Assembly: GCA_033439685.1 (NCBI GenBank)
Contig: JAUEDM010000002.1
Span: 3,844,001-3,908,000 of the forward strand
Direction: 5' to 3'
Length of the DNA stretch: 64,000 nucleotides
From: Apodospora peruviana
Taxonomy: Eukaryota; Ascomycota; Sordariomycetes; Sordariales; Lasiosphaeriaceae
Part shown: positions 10,227-21,310 of the stretch, one piece after another
How the letters are laid out: each line of letters opens with the position of its first letter
Numbering within the stretch: the first letter of the stretch is position 1
Program-made: the position numbers and the translations under genes
The notes under the pieces: model-generated
The model's database searches: none
What the model was told of the DNA's origin: nothing
What the model saw: only the letters and a program-made list of their open reading frames with translations

Positions 10227-11156
10227 CCTGTATTGCGACAACTGTCATGTTGTGCGGAATGCCGCGATCTATAACGAGCTACCCATGTCGTTCCCAAAGT
10301 CGCAAGTCGCGAGGTGGTCGAAGTGCAAACAAGACGAGTTCGCGCCCGGACGTCTCGGCAGGGGGCGGCGGGTGGACAATTGCTTTGTCAGGGGTTGACC
10401 GCAGTGGTTGCAAACAGCTTTCGAGATGCTTATTGTTCTTTGATCAACGAGGCGGCAAAAGCCTAAGACAGATGCATGTGAGCTCAATTCAGTGGGAAGG
10501 ATGGACAGGATGCAAATCTGGCATTTCCCAAGCGTGACGACGGCGAGTGGCTTAAGGAGTTGTCAAATCGGCAGTCTATTTTTGCTGGGGCCAAGAAGCT
10601 TGGGGTGACGCAAACCGGGGCGTTCGTGTCGGATCAACGAAGCTGGCAGGATGCGCCTCCCGTTTCGTCGGTTTCCCGGGTACCTTCCAGCAACCGTTCA
10701 TGGTATGTCTGTAAACCACCTCAGTCAAATGTTGTAAATGCAAAAAAAAAAAAAAAAAAAAAGCACGAGTCACCTTTGGCACGTTACCTTTGACTGACCA
10801 CGTTTTGTGTCCCTACTACATCCGACTACATGTGAACTCGAGGGTCAGTTGGGTACCTCCCGTCTCTATGTGCGCTTGTTATCCATTTTCCAGGCTCCTT
10901 CGGAGGTTTATGCACTCCTGGGTCCCTGACCAGGGCCCGCTTTTGGTATCCCCACGTGCTGATAAAGCAACAGAGGCGCCGATACAGGCCGATAGAGGGG
11001 TTGTCGCCTCCAAACTTCAGAGCTATACCACCATCATCGGTGGGCGCGAAAAAAAGCGCGGGTCAAATCCAACATGGCACCTTTCCGACCCCCTTGATAC
11101 ATTGTGCTTTGATTGATTTATTTCCTAAATTTGATTGTTCCCTTAGACCAGTGGCC
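10227..11156. other. divergent intergenic region
   Basis: This region lies between the starts of the Laa2-like gene (-) and CFD1 (+), so it carries both promoters. It contains a 21-nt poly-A run (10742-10762). No gene or other repeat was recognised. Confidence 0.55.
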
Positions 11157-12153
11157 ATGTCTCTCGCCAGAATAAAGCACATAATCCTCGTCAGTACCCC
11201 CTTTTCATCCTCTTCCTCCTCCCACTTATTATGTCATGCCACTGACAAAAACTCTCTAGGTCCTCTCGGGCAAAGGCGGCGTTGGCAAGTCATCCGTAAC
11301 AACACAACTGGCCCTCTCGCTCTCGTTAGCAGGCCATTCCGTCTGCATTCTCGACGTCGATCTCACCGGTCCCTCGATCCCGCGCATGTTTGGCCTAGAA
11401 GATGCCAAAGTCACGCAGGCTCCCGGCGGGTGGTTACCTATCACCGTTCATGATGCCGACAGCTCCAACGGCATCGGATCTCTTCGTGTTATGAGCCTTG
11501 GCTTTTTACTTCCCGGAAGGGGTGATGCCGTCGTCTGGCGCGGCCCGAAAAAGACAGCAATGGTACGGCAGTTTCTGTCGGACGTTTACTGGGAAGAGAC
11601 AGACTATCTCTTGATCGACACACCACCGGGAACGAGCGACGAACACATTTCTCTAGCTGAGACGCTGTTGCAGAAAGCGCGGCCGGACCAGCTTGCCGGC
11701 GCCGTGGTTGTGACGACCCCCCAGGCCGTTTCCACGGCTGATGTCAGGAAGGAGCTCAACTTCTGCGCCAAGACGGGCATCAGGGTGCTTGGTGTAGTTG
11801 AGAACATGTGCGGGTATGTGTGTCCGAACTGCAGCGAGTGCACGAACTTGTTCTCGAGCGGAGGAGGAGAAGTGATGGCCAACGAGTTCGGCGTTCGTTT
11901 TCTGGGTCGTCTTCCCATCGATCCACAGTTTTCGATCATGATTGAGACTGGCAGACGGCCGACATACCCGGAAGGAACCCTGATCAACGGCCAGGACATT
12001 GCAACGGCGCCAGCCAACACGTCAAGTGCTCAGATTGTTGCGGAAGCAGACAAGAAACATGAAGCACCATTGGTACAAAAATACCGGCACTGCTCTCTCG
12101 CACCCATATTTGGCAAAATCACTGCCGATGTCATATCTCTGGTACAAGCCTGA
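11157..12153 (+). CDS. CFD1: cytosolic Fe-S cluster assembly factor Cfd1 (NUBP2)
   Basis: Exon 1 (11157-11189) encodes 11 residues. A 70-nt intron (11190-11259, branch ACTGAC) follows, then exon 2 to 12153, giving 308 residues. The deviant P-loop GKGGVGKS follows LSG at about 15-22. The Mrp/NBP35 signatures DVDLTGPSIP, IDTPPGTSDEH and TTPQAVSTADV are present. The C-terminal CPNC of the cluster-binding CxxC motif sits in VENMCGYVCPNCSECTNLF. There is no N-terminal four-cysteine cluster, which separates Cfd1 from its partner Nbp35. The Cfd1-Nbp35 complex is the cytosolic scaffold that builds [4Fe-4S] clusters before transfer to targets. The gene is essential in yeast. It is complete with nothing unusual. 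Confidence 0.95.
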
Positions 12154-12876
12154 GCCCCTTCGGGATGATGGACATCCAAAAACAGGTTACGTCTCTACAT
12201 ATAAGAAATTAGATATGGTTGGTTCCTGCGACACGGTGTTTTCATGAGTAACATTCTAAAAGAAATATGAAGACGGTATAAAAAGCCAACTGCCGCCAAG
12301 CATCGCATCACAAAAATTCGGCTGACCCGCCTCTTTCCGCTTGCCAGTCTTCGGGTCATTCATTGCTCGGGATTATCCACTAAGAAATTTACTAGGTAGT
12401 GCCCGTGAGCTCTACGTCGATCGTCGATGTGTGTTAGGGCTGGCCGGAAAGATCACCATTGTTGCTAACAGCGGGGTCATTTGTCGTCCAAGCTTTGGTT
12501 CAAGGTTTGGGGTTGGGCGATTCACCCCGCCGACAGATGCTTGTATCCCACTTTTTGGCATCAAAAATTTAAAAACCTCTCACCGACTTGACTTCGGACA
12601 AATCATTTGCCTCTTTTGCGCTTGCTCAAACGAAACACTTCTAAACTTGCTGGATTGCTTTTCTCTTGTATCTCTACCTGTCCTCTTTTTGCAGAGGAAG
12701 TCCTTCTCCCCACACCTTATCGAGCTCGAATCGCAAAAGCGCTCGTCTCCCGCAATATCCCGGGTCCTGAGATGCACATCTTCGCTTGAGAGCCAATTTC
12801 GGTCTCTCCCTACCCGTGCAGTGTTTTCGGCACTGTTCTGGGTATCAATTGCTTTCTTCAGTCTCCTCCCCATTCT
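12154..12876. other. intergenic / promoter of SAM decarboxylase gene
   Basis: No gene is recognised. The right part is pyrimidine-rich (TTTCTCTTGTATCTC, CTGTCCTCTTTTTG) and probably begins the long leader of the SAM decarboxylase transcript. Confidence 0.45.
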
Positions 12877-13026
12877 ATGAGCTCAGTCGACCTTCTCCGC
12901 TTCTTGTCCAAGCCTGCAAAGTGCGTTCCGATCCCGTTCCGGTCCGTCCCCTATGGTTTTGCTGACCCTTCGCTGCTGATACAGGCCCCGATAGCACCCG
13001 CCTTGGATCGCGACGACTTCCTCTGA
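12877..13026 (+). promoter_or_regulatory. candidate upstream ORF (49 codons) in SAM decarboxylase leader
   Basis: An ATG at 12877 opens a 49-residue frame (MSSVDLLRFLSKPAKC...) that ends in TGA at 13026, about 330 nt before the main start. A second 8-residue frame (MVLLTLRC, 12953-12979) overlaps it in another register. SAM decarboxylase mRNAs of animals and plants are controlled by polyamine-responsive upstream ORFs. Equivalent control here is an inference, and an intron in the leader could remove either frame. Confidence 0.3.
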
Positions 13027-13353
13027 TCTGCCTGATTGCCCAACCTTCCGATACTCTACCAGAGATATCGGCGCAGTCGTGACCACGGCTCAATCAAAGA
13101 GAAAGCCCAACATTCCGTTCTCAAAGCTCTACCGGCTCCCCCTTCGCGCCCGACCTCCCTAACGTCCACCTTGTGAGACGTTTATCTACTCATCCACACG
13201 CTGTAGCTGGCTCCGCCAGCATCTCGACAGAACCACATTCCTGTGGGCCTACTCTCTCAGACGAACACCGCAAGGTTCGTTTGAGCGGCAGCTAGTGTCC
13301 CGCGGACGCCTCCCTAGGAGACACACGATCCACCCCGTCCTTGTTCGGTAGAT

Positions 13354-14886
13354 ATGGTCAACCTCGAGGTTCCGACGGACTATACTTTCTCGCCTTCCGA
13401 AGGTACTCCGCATCTGACCATCAACCATGAGGTTGCCGCAGATCTAGACTCGACCAGCGCCTTCGAGGGGCCCGAGAAGCTCCTCGAGGTCTGGTTCGCC
13501 CCGAACGCCAAATCTCTGCCGCCCAGCGCCAAGGAGACTGGCTTGAAGGCCGTGAAGCCGGCGACATGGGAGGGAATGTTGGACCTCGTCAACTGCAAGG
13601 TTCTCTCCATCGTCGAGTCTGAGCATGTTGATGCTTACCTCCTCTCCGAGTCCAGCATGTTCGTCTTCCCACACAAAATCATCCTCAAGACGTGCGGAAC
13701 GACGACCCTGCTGCTCGGACTGCGCCGACTTTTGCGCATCGCTGCCGTGGATGCTGGATTCCCATTTCACAACGCAAAGTCGTTGGAGGACATCCATGCC
13801 GCAGCTACTCCGCACCGCGTCTTCTACAGCCGCAAGAACTTTCTGTTTCCTGACAAACAGCAAGGTCCTCACCGCAGCTGGAAGTCCGAGGTTAAGTACA
13901 TGGACGACATGTTTGAGAACGGTAGCGCCTATATGGTGGGCAAGATGAACGGCGACCACTGGTACTTGTACATCACGTCGCCCAACACCACGCTGACGCC
14001 CCCGCGCACCCCCGATTCCAGCAACGGTGACGGCCCGACTCGCTCGTCCAAGATTCCCACCGGGATCGTCTCGCCTTTTTGCGCCGCAGTCGACGATAAC
14101 GCCGACGAGACTTTGGAGATTTTGATGACGGACCTCGACCTTGAGAATGCCAAGCAGTTCTACCAGGCGCAAGCGAGTGCGGTCGCGAGCGAACAGGCGG
14201 CTATGTCACAGGCTCAAGGCCAGAAGAGCTCCGCCACCGAGGTCGACTCGACTTTTGACGTGTTCAACAACTGCGGGGACACCGATCTGGTCCCCGGTGG
14301 CCAGGCAGCTGCCCCTGCAGATCCCGAGGAGTTGCAGGGCCATGCCCTCGGTACTGTGGTTTCGGACAATTGCGGCCTCTCGGCCGTGTACCCAACCTCG
14401 ATCTATCCGGACGCCAAGATCGATGCGTTCTTGTTCTCGCCGTGCGGCTTCTCTGCCAACGGCGTCATCCCGGCGCCTGCCGCAGAGGTCGGTAGCGGTG
14501 TCAAGGCTGGGCACTACTTCACCGTCCACGTCACCCCTGAGCCGAACTGCTCGTTTGCGTCTTTTGAGACGAACGTGCCGGGCGGGCAGCAAGGTCGCCA
14601 GACGGCCGACGTGATTGAGCATGTCGTTGGCATCTTCAAGCCCGGCCGTTTTAGCGTGACGCTGTTCGAGGCGAAGGGCAAGTTGAGCAATCCGAACCGT
14701 GTGCAGGATGACGATCCCCGGCGCAGCTGGGGTGCGGCCATCAAGCAGCGCATGGAGCGGATTGAGGGATACCGCCGTATTGACCGCATTGTCCACGATT
14801 TTGAGGACTATGATCTCGTCTTCCGATATTACGAGCGCGATGGGTGGGTTAGTGATGGAACTGCCCGAGTTGGCGAGGAGGAGTGA
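13354..14886 (+). CDS. spe-2: S-adenosylmethionine decarboxylase proenzyme
   Basis: A single exon encodes 510 residues. The enzyme decarboxylates SAM to supply aminopropyl groups for spermidine and spermine. The self-processing site is visible as YLLSESSMFV. Cleavage is expected between Glu99 and Ser100, and Ser100 becomes the pyruvoyl cofactor. The catalytic Cys114 lies in KTCGTTTLL. CGFSANG and TVHVTPEPNCSFASFETN supply the conserved Ser and His of the second half. An insert of about 100 residues (roughly 210-310, Thr/Pro then Ala/Gln rich) makes the protein longer than the 330-400 residues usual in animals and yeast, as in other filamentous fungi. The protein is cytosolic. The leader is long and carries upstream ORFs that may give polyamine feedback. 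Confidence 0.95.
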   Translation: MVNLEVPTDYTFSPSEGTPHLTINHEVAADLDSTSAFEGPEKLLEVWFAPNAKSLPPSAKETGLKAVKPATWEGMLDLVNCKVLSIVESEHVDAYLLSESSMFVFPHKIILKTCGTTTLLLGLRRLLRIAAVDAGFPFHNAKSLEDIHAAATPHRVFYSRKNFLFPDKQQGPHRSWKSEVKYMDDMFENGSAYMVGKMNGDHWYLYITSPNTTLTPPRTPDSSNGDGPTRSSKIPTGIVSPFCAAVDDNADETLEILMTDLDLENAKQFYQAQASAVASEQAAMSQAQGQKSSATEVDSTFDVFNNCGDTDLVPGGQAAAPADPEELQGHALGTVVSDNCGLSAVYPTSIYPDAKIDAFLFSPCGFSANGVIPAPAAEVGSGVKAGHYFTVHVTPEPNCSFASFETNVPGGQQGRQTADVIEHVVGIFKPGRFSVTLFEAKGKLSNPNRVQDDDPRRSWGAAIKQRMERIEGYRRIDRIVHDFEDYDLVFRYYERDGWVSDGTARVGEEE

Positions 14887-16204
14887 GGAGATGAAGCACG
14901 GTCTTCTTCATGTCAGGTGCCCGGCTGCTGCCTTTCTTGCTGTCCTCAATTTAATTCGTCTGTGTCACTTTGCGTTTTGGTGCAAGGACCACGACTTGTC
15001 TGTGAGCGAGCACAAGTGTCGGCTTGCGGAGATTTCAGTCTGCGGGTTGTCTTGGATCTTCTTTTTGGCTCTGTTTCTCCCTCGGCCAGATCAGGTGGTT
15101 CTGTCTACCTAATTAGCAATTCCTGCCTCGACATAGCGAGCACTTTTTAATGACCCGTTATGAACCTATTATCATTTTGGAAAGTTCAAAGGCCTGCACG
15201 CTGTCCACATGCACGAAGTAACCTTATCAGTCCATTGCCTTACTTGTGCACATCACCTCTGAGAGCGTCCCAGGAAGGCCCAGCGTCGTGTTTGCCGGGG
15301 CCGGTGACTGGACGAGGACCGCGGCTGTGCTATGCGTCGCCCTGGCTGCGAATGCGGGTATTGTAAAGGCCCCTTTTTCTTCCAAACATTGACGGTCAGG
15401 TGTTTAACTGTGCGGATAGGATGCTTTTCACCACATCCAACCCGATGCCGGACCGAACACCACTTGGTCGACCGGTTTGGTCTCGTACCTGAATTGTGAC
15501 AACGCACGCGCCCCACAGTCCTTTCTCGCTTGAGTTTGTGCGCCATCATTCCCGAGACATCATATGCATGCTCAACATTCCAACGACGCATGCCCCAACC
15601 TTCCCATGTTTTGTGAAACGCCGTCTTGAAGAATGTCCTCAGTCCGATGCGCCTTGCGCCGGCTGGGGAAGGCATTTCTTCCTTCTTTTTCTCTCTTTTT
15701 CTGTCGCTAGCATTGTCGTCGCTCCTTCCCTGCAACTGGATGCACCTCAAAGTATCGAGAAGGGCTGTCTGAGTTACCCGCCACCCAAGAACTTCGGTTG
15801 AGATGACGGAGGAGAGGTATATGATGCGAGTGACGAGCTGCTGCGCAGGTTCGAACTGCGTGCGTCGAGGAGGCCCCGGCCACGATGCCGCTTCTGGGAG
15901 GAGTTATATTCTTTTATTGTTTCCAAGGAGGAACTCTACTTACCGTCGCTCGCTTTGCCACCACCGCGCTCTTTTTCTTGATCAGCTTGACATCCAGAAC
16001 AAGATCCGTCCTTGATGGTTATTAGGCCTGCGCCTTGCGATTGACCTACCACTCTTTCTCTTGGGAAGACGCAGCACAACACGACGCTCAACATCCATTA
16101 CGAGACATCATCGACGCTTGTTACCGCATGACTGCCTGTGCAGGGGCAAACCGAGACTATATATGACCACGGAATTGCAGGTTTTAGGTTAGGTCTTGCC
16201 CATC
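14887..16204. other. intergenic
   Basis: This covers the SAM decarboxylase 3' flank and the promoter of the next plus-strand gene. Open frames here are short and motif-free. No repeat was noticed. Confidence 0.5.
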
Positions 16205-17462
16205 ATGTTCCAGGCGCATTATCAGCAACAGTCTTACCCGCAACAGGCGTATCATGATGTGCAACGGCGGGGGTCGCAGGGATCGTATGACTCGGATTCG
16301 ACGCGGACCTCGTCTAAGCCCTCGCGCTGGGGGTCAACTAGGTCCAAGAAGAAGGTGAGAAGACATGCACCCCGAAAACGGTGGATGTGGCTCGCCCTGG
16401 TGGCCATCTCCTTCCTCTTCGTCGCGGGGGCCGGCGGCGCCGTCCTCTCCGGGATACTCTTCTCCGGCATCGATGACACTGGTGTGTTGTTGCAGTGGTT
16501 TGCGCAAGCCCTGGTGATGTTTGGGGTTAGCCACTACCTCCCCTCTCGATCTAACTATGTCTACCCCGAACCATGCCATGACCGCTAACAACTGATTTAA
16601 TCAACAGTCGTTCCTTTCACTGATATACATCCCCTTTCACATCCGCGGTGCCAGACTAGGCCTCCAGCTCAGGATTGGTGATAAGGTGCTGGTTTATCAA
16701 CATCGTATTCGGGCGTGGGCGTTCGTCACTCTCTGGGCCGCGTTGGGAATGTGGACCGTCGCGATCCCGGTCGGCGCGATGGTCCTGAAGAAACTCGCGG
16801 ATCGCGATGAGTATGCTAAAGGGCTAATCCTCAAACTCGACATGGTGTTCTGCGCGCTTGGCTTTGCGTCAACATTCACCTTGTGTTTGATCCCCTCGAC
16901 CGCGGGCGCAACCCCCTTCGACTTGGCCTGGGTTAAGGAGATGAAGCCCGATAGCGGCAAGGGTAGTGGCATGAGAGGCGCTGGTGTTATTCCGAAATCC
17001 TTCTACGCAGGTAGTGTCGCAGGAAGTGTCTTAAGCGGGCTGGCATTGAACGGGAGCACAGCTACCTCAAAGTCGAGGCGCCATGACGAGGACACGCTGC
17101 ATATGAGGCCGCCGCGGTCGCCTCCACCTCCACCGCCAATTCAGATGCAAATGCCTGCGCCGTCGCATTTACATTTGTCTCGTTCTTCGTTCGGCATGGG
17201 ACAGTCACCAATCCTTCGTAAACCTGTTGGGGAACACCCGCCATACTCACATGAGAGACCGTTATCGCCTATTGAGGAGGGTGGTGGTTTTACACGTAGC
17301 GCCAGTCGTGTCAGAAGCAATAGGAGTGGAAGTAGTGGAAGTAGTGGAAGTAATGGAAGCTATTGGAGTGGGAGTGAAGAGGAGGACAGGTGCTCGGAGG
17401 ACTCCTATGGAAAAGGGACCACACACACTGCCACCATTCCAGGAGAATACCCGCGTGAGTGA
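16205..17462 (+). CDS. multispan membrane protein with disordered cytoplasmic tail
   Basis: I start at the ATG at 16205. Exon 1 runs to about 16525 (GTTAGC donor) or 16513 (GTGATG donor). Both are in phase with the acceptor at 16607, so the product has about 390 residues. The N-terminal 50 residues are Gln/Ser rich, then a basic stretch (RSKKKVRRHAPRKR). Hydrophobic segments follow at WMWLALVAISFLFVAGAGGA, a segment spanning the splice junction, WAFVTLWAALGMWTVAIPVG, and MVFCALGFASTFTLCLI. The last 170 residues are low complexity: a proline run, a SGSSGSSGSNGS stretch and an acidic patch. I do not recognise the family. The arrangement suggests a four-span plasma-membrane or endomembrane protein with a long cytosolic tail. 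Confidence 0.72.
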
Positions 17463-17722
17463 TGGTCGTGAGTGATGGTGGGATAGACGGAGTTTTTTAT
17501 TCTTGGGGGGCCTGAGGAACCTTTTTACCGACTAGCACCTCAGGTTGGATTAGGGATTGAGAAAGGAGGAGGGTACTTATTTCAGGGGGAATGGGTGGAT
17601 ATATCCTGTGTTTGTAGGCTGGGCGACGAGTTTGCTTTTTTAGGATGATGGAGGAGAACAGGAGGTTAGTTGCGTAGGATTTGACGTTGGGGGAAGTGAT
17701 ATTATGAGGAGACGGAAAGCCA
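17463..17722. other. 3' flank
   Basis: Short non-coding flank between the membrane protein gene and the MITE. Nothing else is seen. Confidence 0.4.
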
Positions 17723-17963
17723 GGTACTATCATGGCGTGGCGCTATGCAGTATATAATCCACAGTATTCTAAGCCTTGTCACCTTGGAATTCGACATCCA
17801 TTTCTAATGGGAAGGCTAGCTCAGTGGTGTGGGTCATTGTGCGCATAACCTACTACAACTACGCTAACACACCCTCAATCCAAAAGGATGTCGGAATTCC
17901 AAGGTGACAAGGCTTGGAATCTAGTGGGTTATATACTGCATGGGCCCAGGCCATGACAGGTAC
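17723..17963. mobile_element. MITE, about 240 bp, with 75-bp terminal inverted repeats
   Basis: The left arm (17723-17799) and right arm (17887-17963) are near-perfect inverted copies. Shared blocks include CATGGC, ATGCAGTATATAA, AAGCCTTGTCACCTTGGAATTC and GACATCC. A spacer of about 87 bp lies between. The dinucleotide TA sits at both outer edges (17724-17725 and 17961-17962), as in Tc1/mariner-type insertions. There is no coding capacity, so it would need a transposase in trans. No second copy was seen in this window. Confidence 0.8.
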
Positions 17964-18685
17964 ATTAGATTACCTGTGAAATTAGCCCTTTCCACCAGAC
18001 GTTTAGCAAGAAAATTTACTCTCGTTTGTTTGTTCCTTATCTTCTGCATTTCTAAGAACCTTGTGTTTGATATTGGTCGGAATAATTTGTCAATGACGGA
18101 CCGAGTCTTTGCTGATTGGGATAGATATGCGCGCTTCAAGTTGTGATACGGAAAAACAAGCTGTGATTTTTTCTCTTGCAAAAGGACTTGAGCTTTCTTG
18201 ATACCTGACCCCCGATTTCCTTTTCTTTTTCTCTCGTCCTTGCTTTACTAGTAATCATTATCAGGTAAGATACTGTCTCTCTTGTTCATCCCTTTTCGCC
18301 ATTGGTCTCTTACGCTCCCTCCTCGTTCCTCTTTTCCTTCCTTCTATCACTTCACTTATATTGCTCCCTATAACCTCGAAGTCATGTAACGTAGCAGATA
18401 ATTAGTAGTTGGGTAGTACCTAGCTAATCGCGATATCCTGGACTTATTATTACATAGACGCTGGTTAAACACGGAATATTAAAGAGGTTCTCTGGACTCG
18501 ATCTTGAGATGGTATTTGGGCAGTTTTGGACGATAGAGTAGAGTTATCTTATCCAGAAGTTATCTGTAAGGCAATTTTATCAACTCATGCACAACCGCTT
18601 CAAGGGTGGCCGGTCATTGTTTCAATTTCTGTTATGATGATTTTTATTATTGATTAATTCTCATATTATCTAGCTGATCAGACCC
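17964..18685. other. intergenic
   Basis: AT-rich spacer between the MITE and the 3' end of the receptor gene. No gene is supported here. Confidence 0.5.
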
Positions 18686-19835
18686 TTACCCAGGTCCAAG
18701 TCCAATTCCATTACCCGACCCCACTAAAGTTGTGCCTGAAGCTGAAGTCGAACCTGACATTGTCGACTTGTCTCTTTCAAGCTTATCGAGGACAAGATCG
18801 CCGTCTCTGATATGGCCCCCAGTAGCCCCCGGGCGGCTCCCCGTCTCTTCATCCACCTGCCTCTCATATTTGGATCCACGTCCAACTCGTGTCGGCATAT
18901 GAATAAAGGATATATGTGATTCGTATCTCGTAAGCAGGATGCCGAACTTGCCCAGCATCCGCTGAATCGGCCCCTTGAGCGAAGGGCTACAGGCCGCCAG
19001 GATGGCGACGAACTGCTCGATAATGGTCCACGAAGCGAGGGACATGGCGAGCGCCCAGGGGTCCGGGTGGTTGCCCCAGGACTGAATCATGATGAGCTTG
19101 ACCACGGACGCGAGGCTCGCAAACAGCCCCATGCCGGTCAGGAAGCAGACGAGGATGCGTTCGCGCAGCGGCCGCCGTAGGTTCCAGAGGATGAGCATCG
19201 GCGCTAGAGACAGGAAGACGTCGGTCAGGATGTTCATGGCGGAACCGAGGTTCGAGACGACGACGTCGATGCGGATGTCCAGACACTTCCCACCGACGAC
19301 GGTAAAGTCCCACGCGGCCTGCAAGGGTTGGCACTTGAGGAAGATGTAGATGGTGTCTCCAACAAAGTAGATCAGCTGGAAGGCCAGGATCAGGTAGAGG
19401 AAGACGGTCGAGAGCCGTGTCTGCGGGATCCGGAGCAGCGTCAGAGCGATCGAGGTCTTGACGCAGGTCATGGTCAAGCCCCAGATGGGGATGGCCATGT
19501 AGGCGAGCTTGACATCCCAGATTGCCTGTTCAAGGCTGATGTTGCTCGGAGTTGTAATCATCTCGCTCTGGAGAAGTGCCCAGTCGGTGATGGCAGATGC
19601 CTAGCACGTTTGTTAGCGGCTGACCAGCTGCTTAGCGGGTCAAATGACGTACAAAGCCGATCACGATGAGCCAGTCGGCGAACCCAATCCTCCATACCGG
19701 CCATATTCGAGAGTATATGCGCGCGACGAAGGGCACAAGCGTGAGGGCTAGCAGCGGGATGGTGACGCCGATGTGGACTCGGGCGAGGAGGGCAGCGCGG
19801 TCCGTTATCGGGACGAACGGCGGCGGCGCATCCAT
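18686..19835 (-). CDS. PTH11-type rhodopsin-like seven-span receptor
   Basis: Exon 1 is 19835-19653 and exon 2 is 19600-18686. The 52-nt intron (GTACGT...CGCTAAC...TAG) falls in phase 0 after GF, and the product has 365 residues. Exon 1 gives TM1 and the conserved RIYSRIWPVWRIGFADWLIVIGF block. Later spans include MAIPIWGLTMTCVKTSIALTLLRI, FLYLILAFQLIYFVGDTIYIFLKCQPL followed by AAWDF and GGKCLD, VSNLGSAMNILTDVFLSLAPMLILWNL, and TGMGLFASLASVVKLI. The order and the KCQPL/KCLD cysteines fit the fungal rhodopsin-like integral membrane family (Pth11-related GPCR-like proteins). There is no CFEM domain in front. The tail is Ser/Gly rich and cytosolic. Pth11 itself senses surfaces in Magnaporthe. 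The ligand here is unknown. Confidence 0.85.
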
Positions 19836-21310
19836 ACAGAACTATACTCAGGAGAAGAGTCGCGGCGGTCCGCAAGGGAGGCGCCTAGCAGCGCGGAGCA
19901 ATGCCAGGTCGAGAAAGACAAATGGCGAACAGAATGGACTCGGCGACCATGCTAAGGTTATTGTGTCGTGCCCATGATGATGGATGTCGGTTGGATCACG
20001 AGAAGAAACGAAGACGCACGAAGCGGTATTGGAGCAACTTTGAACGAGGTTCGGAGGTTGGGGGGAATCAGGAAGTCGATCCCAGATGATCTGATCGCCC
20101 TCCCTTTCTTCCCTTTCCCATTCCAAGAAAAGAGCCATGCATGGCCAGGACTAATAACACTGCACCGCACAGATTTTCGCTGTGATCACCGATCGTAAAG
20201 ATCCCCCTTTGCCTAACCCGACTTGGTAAAGTTCGCAGCGTGTCCCCAGGGCCATCTGCTTGCGCACGGATGTCGGTGAACGGGACAAGCGGCAGCTGAG
20301 GGTTCCCCGGAGTCGGCTGTCGAGATGGGTGGTTGAGTTCTTAAAAATGGACGAAGCGAAATTGGGATTGGTTCAGAACTCCAATCCAATCGGACCGCGT
20401 ACCGCCCACACACACTGTTGGCTGCAGCTGCTGTGCACAGACACATAGTGAGCGCTGGTAGCGACGGTCAATATTCGTAAAAATAAAATAAAGAAGTTCC
20501 TCCGTCTGTTTCTCGGGTCGATGCTTCCGGAGTAAGTTCTTTCCTTTTCCCTTCTCTTGCGGAAAGCTTTCTCGATTTGGCAGGCGTCGTCCGGTGGAGG
20601 AAGGAAACTTTCGTCTGTGCACAAGTCGTTCACTAACCCGCCGGCCTGTGCGGGCCTCTGCTGGCTGTGATGCTGCGGCAGCACCAAGATTGCGACCCAC
20701 ACCGTACCGAGGGCCTGGGAAAACCTTCATTTGAGCGCAGTCTCATCATTCATGCGAGGATGTCGCTCGTTGAATTTCACCACTTCCTTCATGACAGCAT
20801 CATGGTTCTCGAAATCCACGCCTATTAATATGGTATCCCTGTAAATTCGTTGAGCTTATCCGTTTCATGATTTTGCATCCTTATTTTCTTACCCTTTCTT
20901 CATCGATTGGGTTGCTAGCCGAAATTCTCAACTCACATGCCCTATGGGACTTGATGCAATCTAAGATCATACAAAAACATCCGACTATTCTTCCTTCTGC
21001 TATACGTCGGGCAGCTTGTGTGCGGATGTGTGTCGTGGCCAATCCCGGATTTCGTGAAAGGTAGTTCATCTGGCTAAAATCAGGTTTCGGGACCGTTCTA
21101 CGTCAACGTCAGTCACTCAACGATCGATTCAACCCCACAACTCTAATCCAACCGCGCCGACTGCCAGGCATCATATCCCAACCCCTACCGATACGATCCT
21201 GTATCTCAAGATCGACGTTTCATACTATCACCACTAATATATACTTGTAGAGCTACACCCAAGGTCACGAGAAACAATACAGTTCAACCTCATAACGACT
21301 GAAAACAAAA
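19836..21310. other. divergent intergenic region
   Basis: This carries promoters for the receptor (-) and the GH64 gene (+). No gene, RNA or repeat was recognised. Many short overlapping frames occur on both strands without motifs. Confidence 0.5.

Noticed and set aside
15845..15875. GGTTCGAACTG resembling a tRNA B box
   Set aside because: No matching T stem, acceptor stem or Pol III terminator around it.
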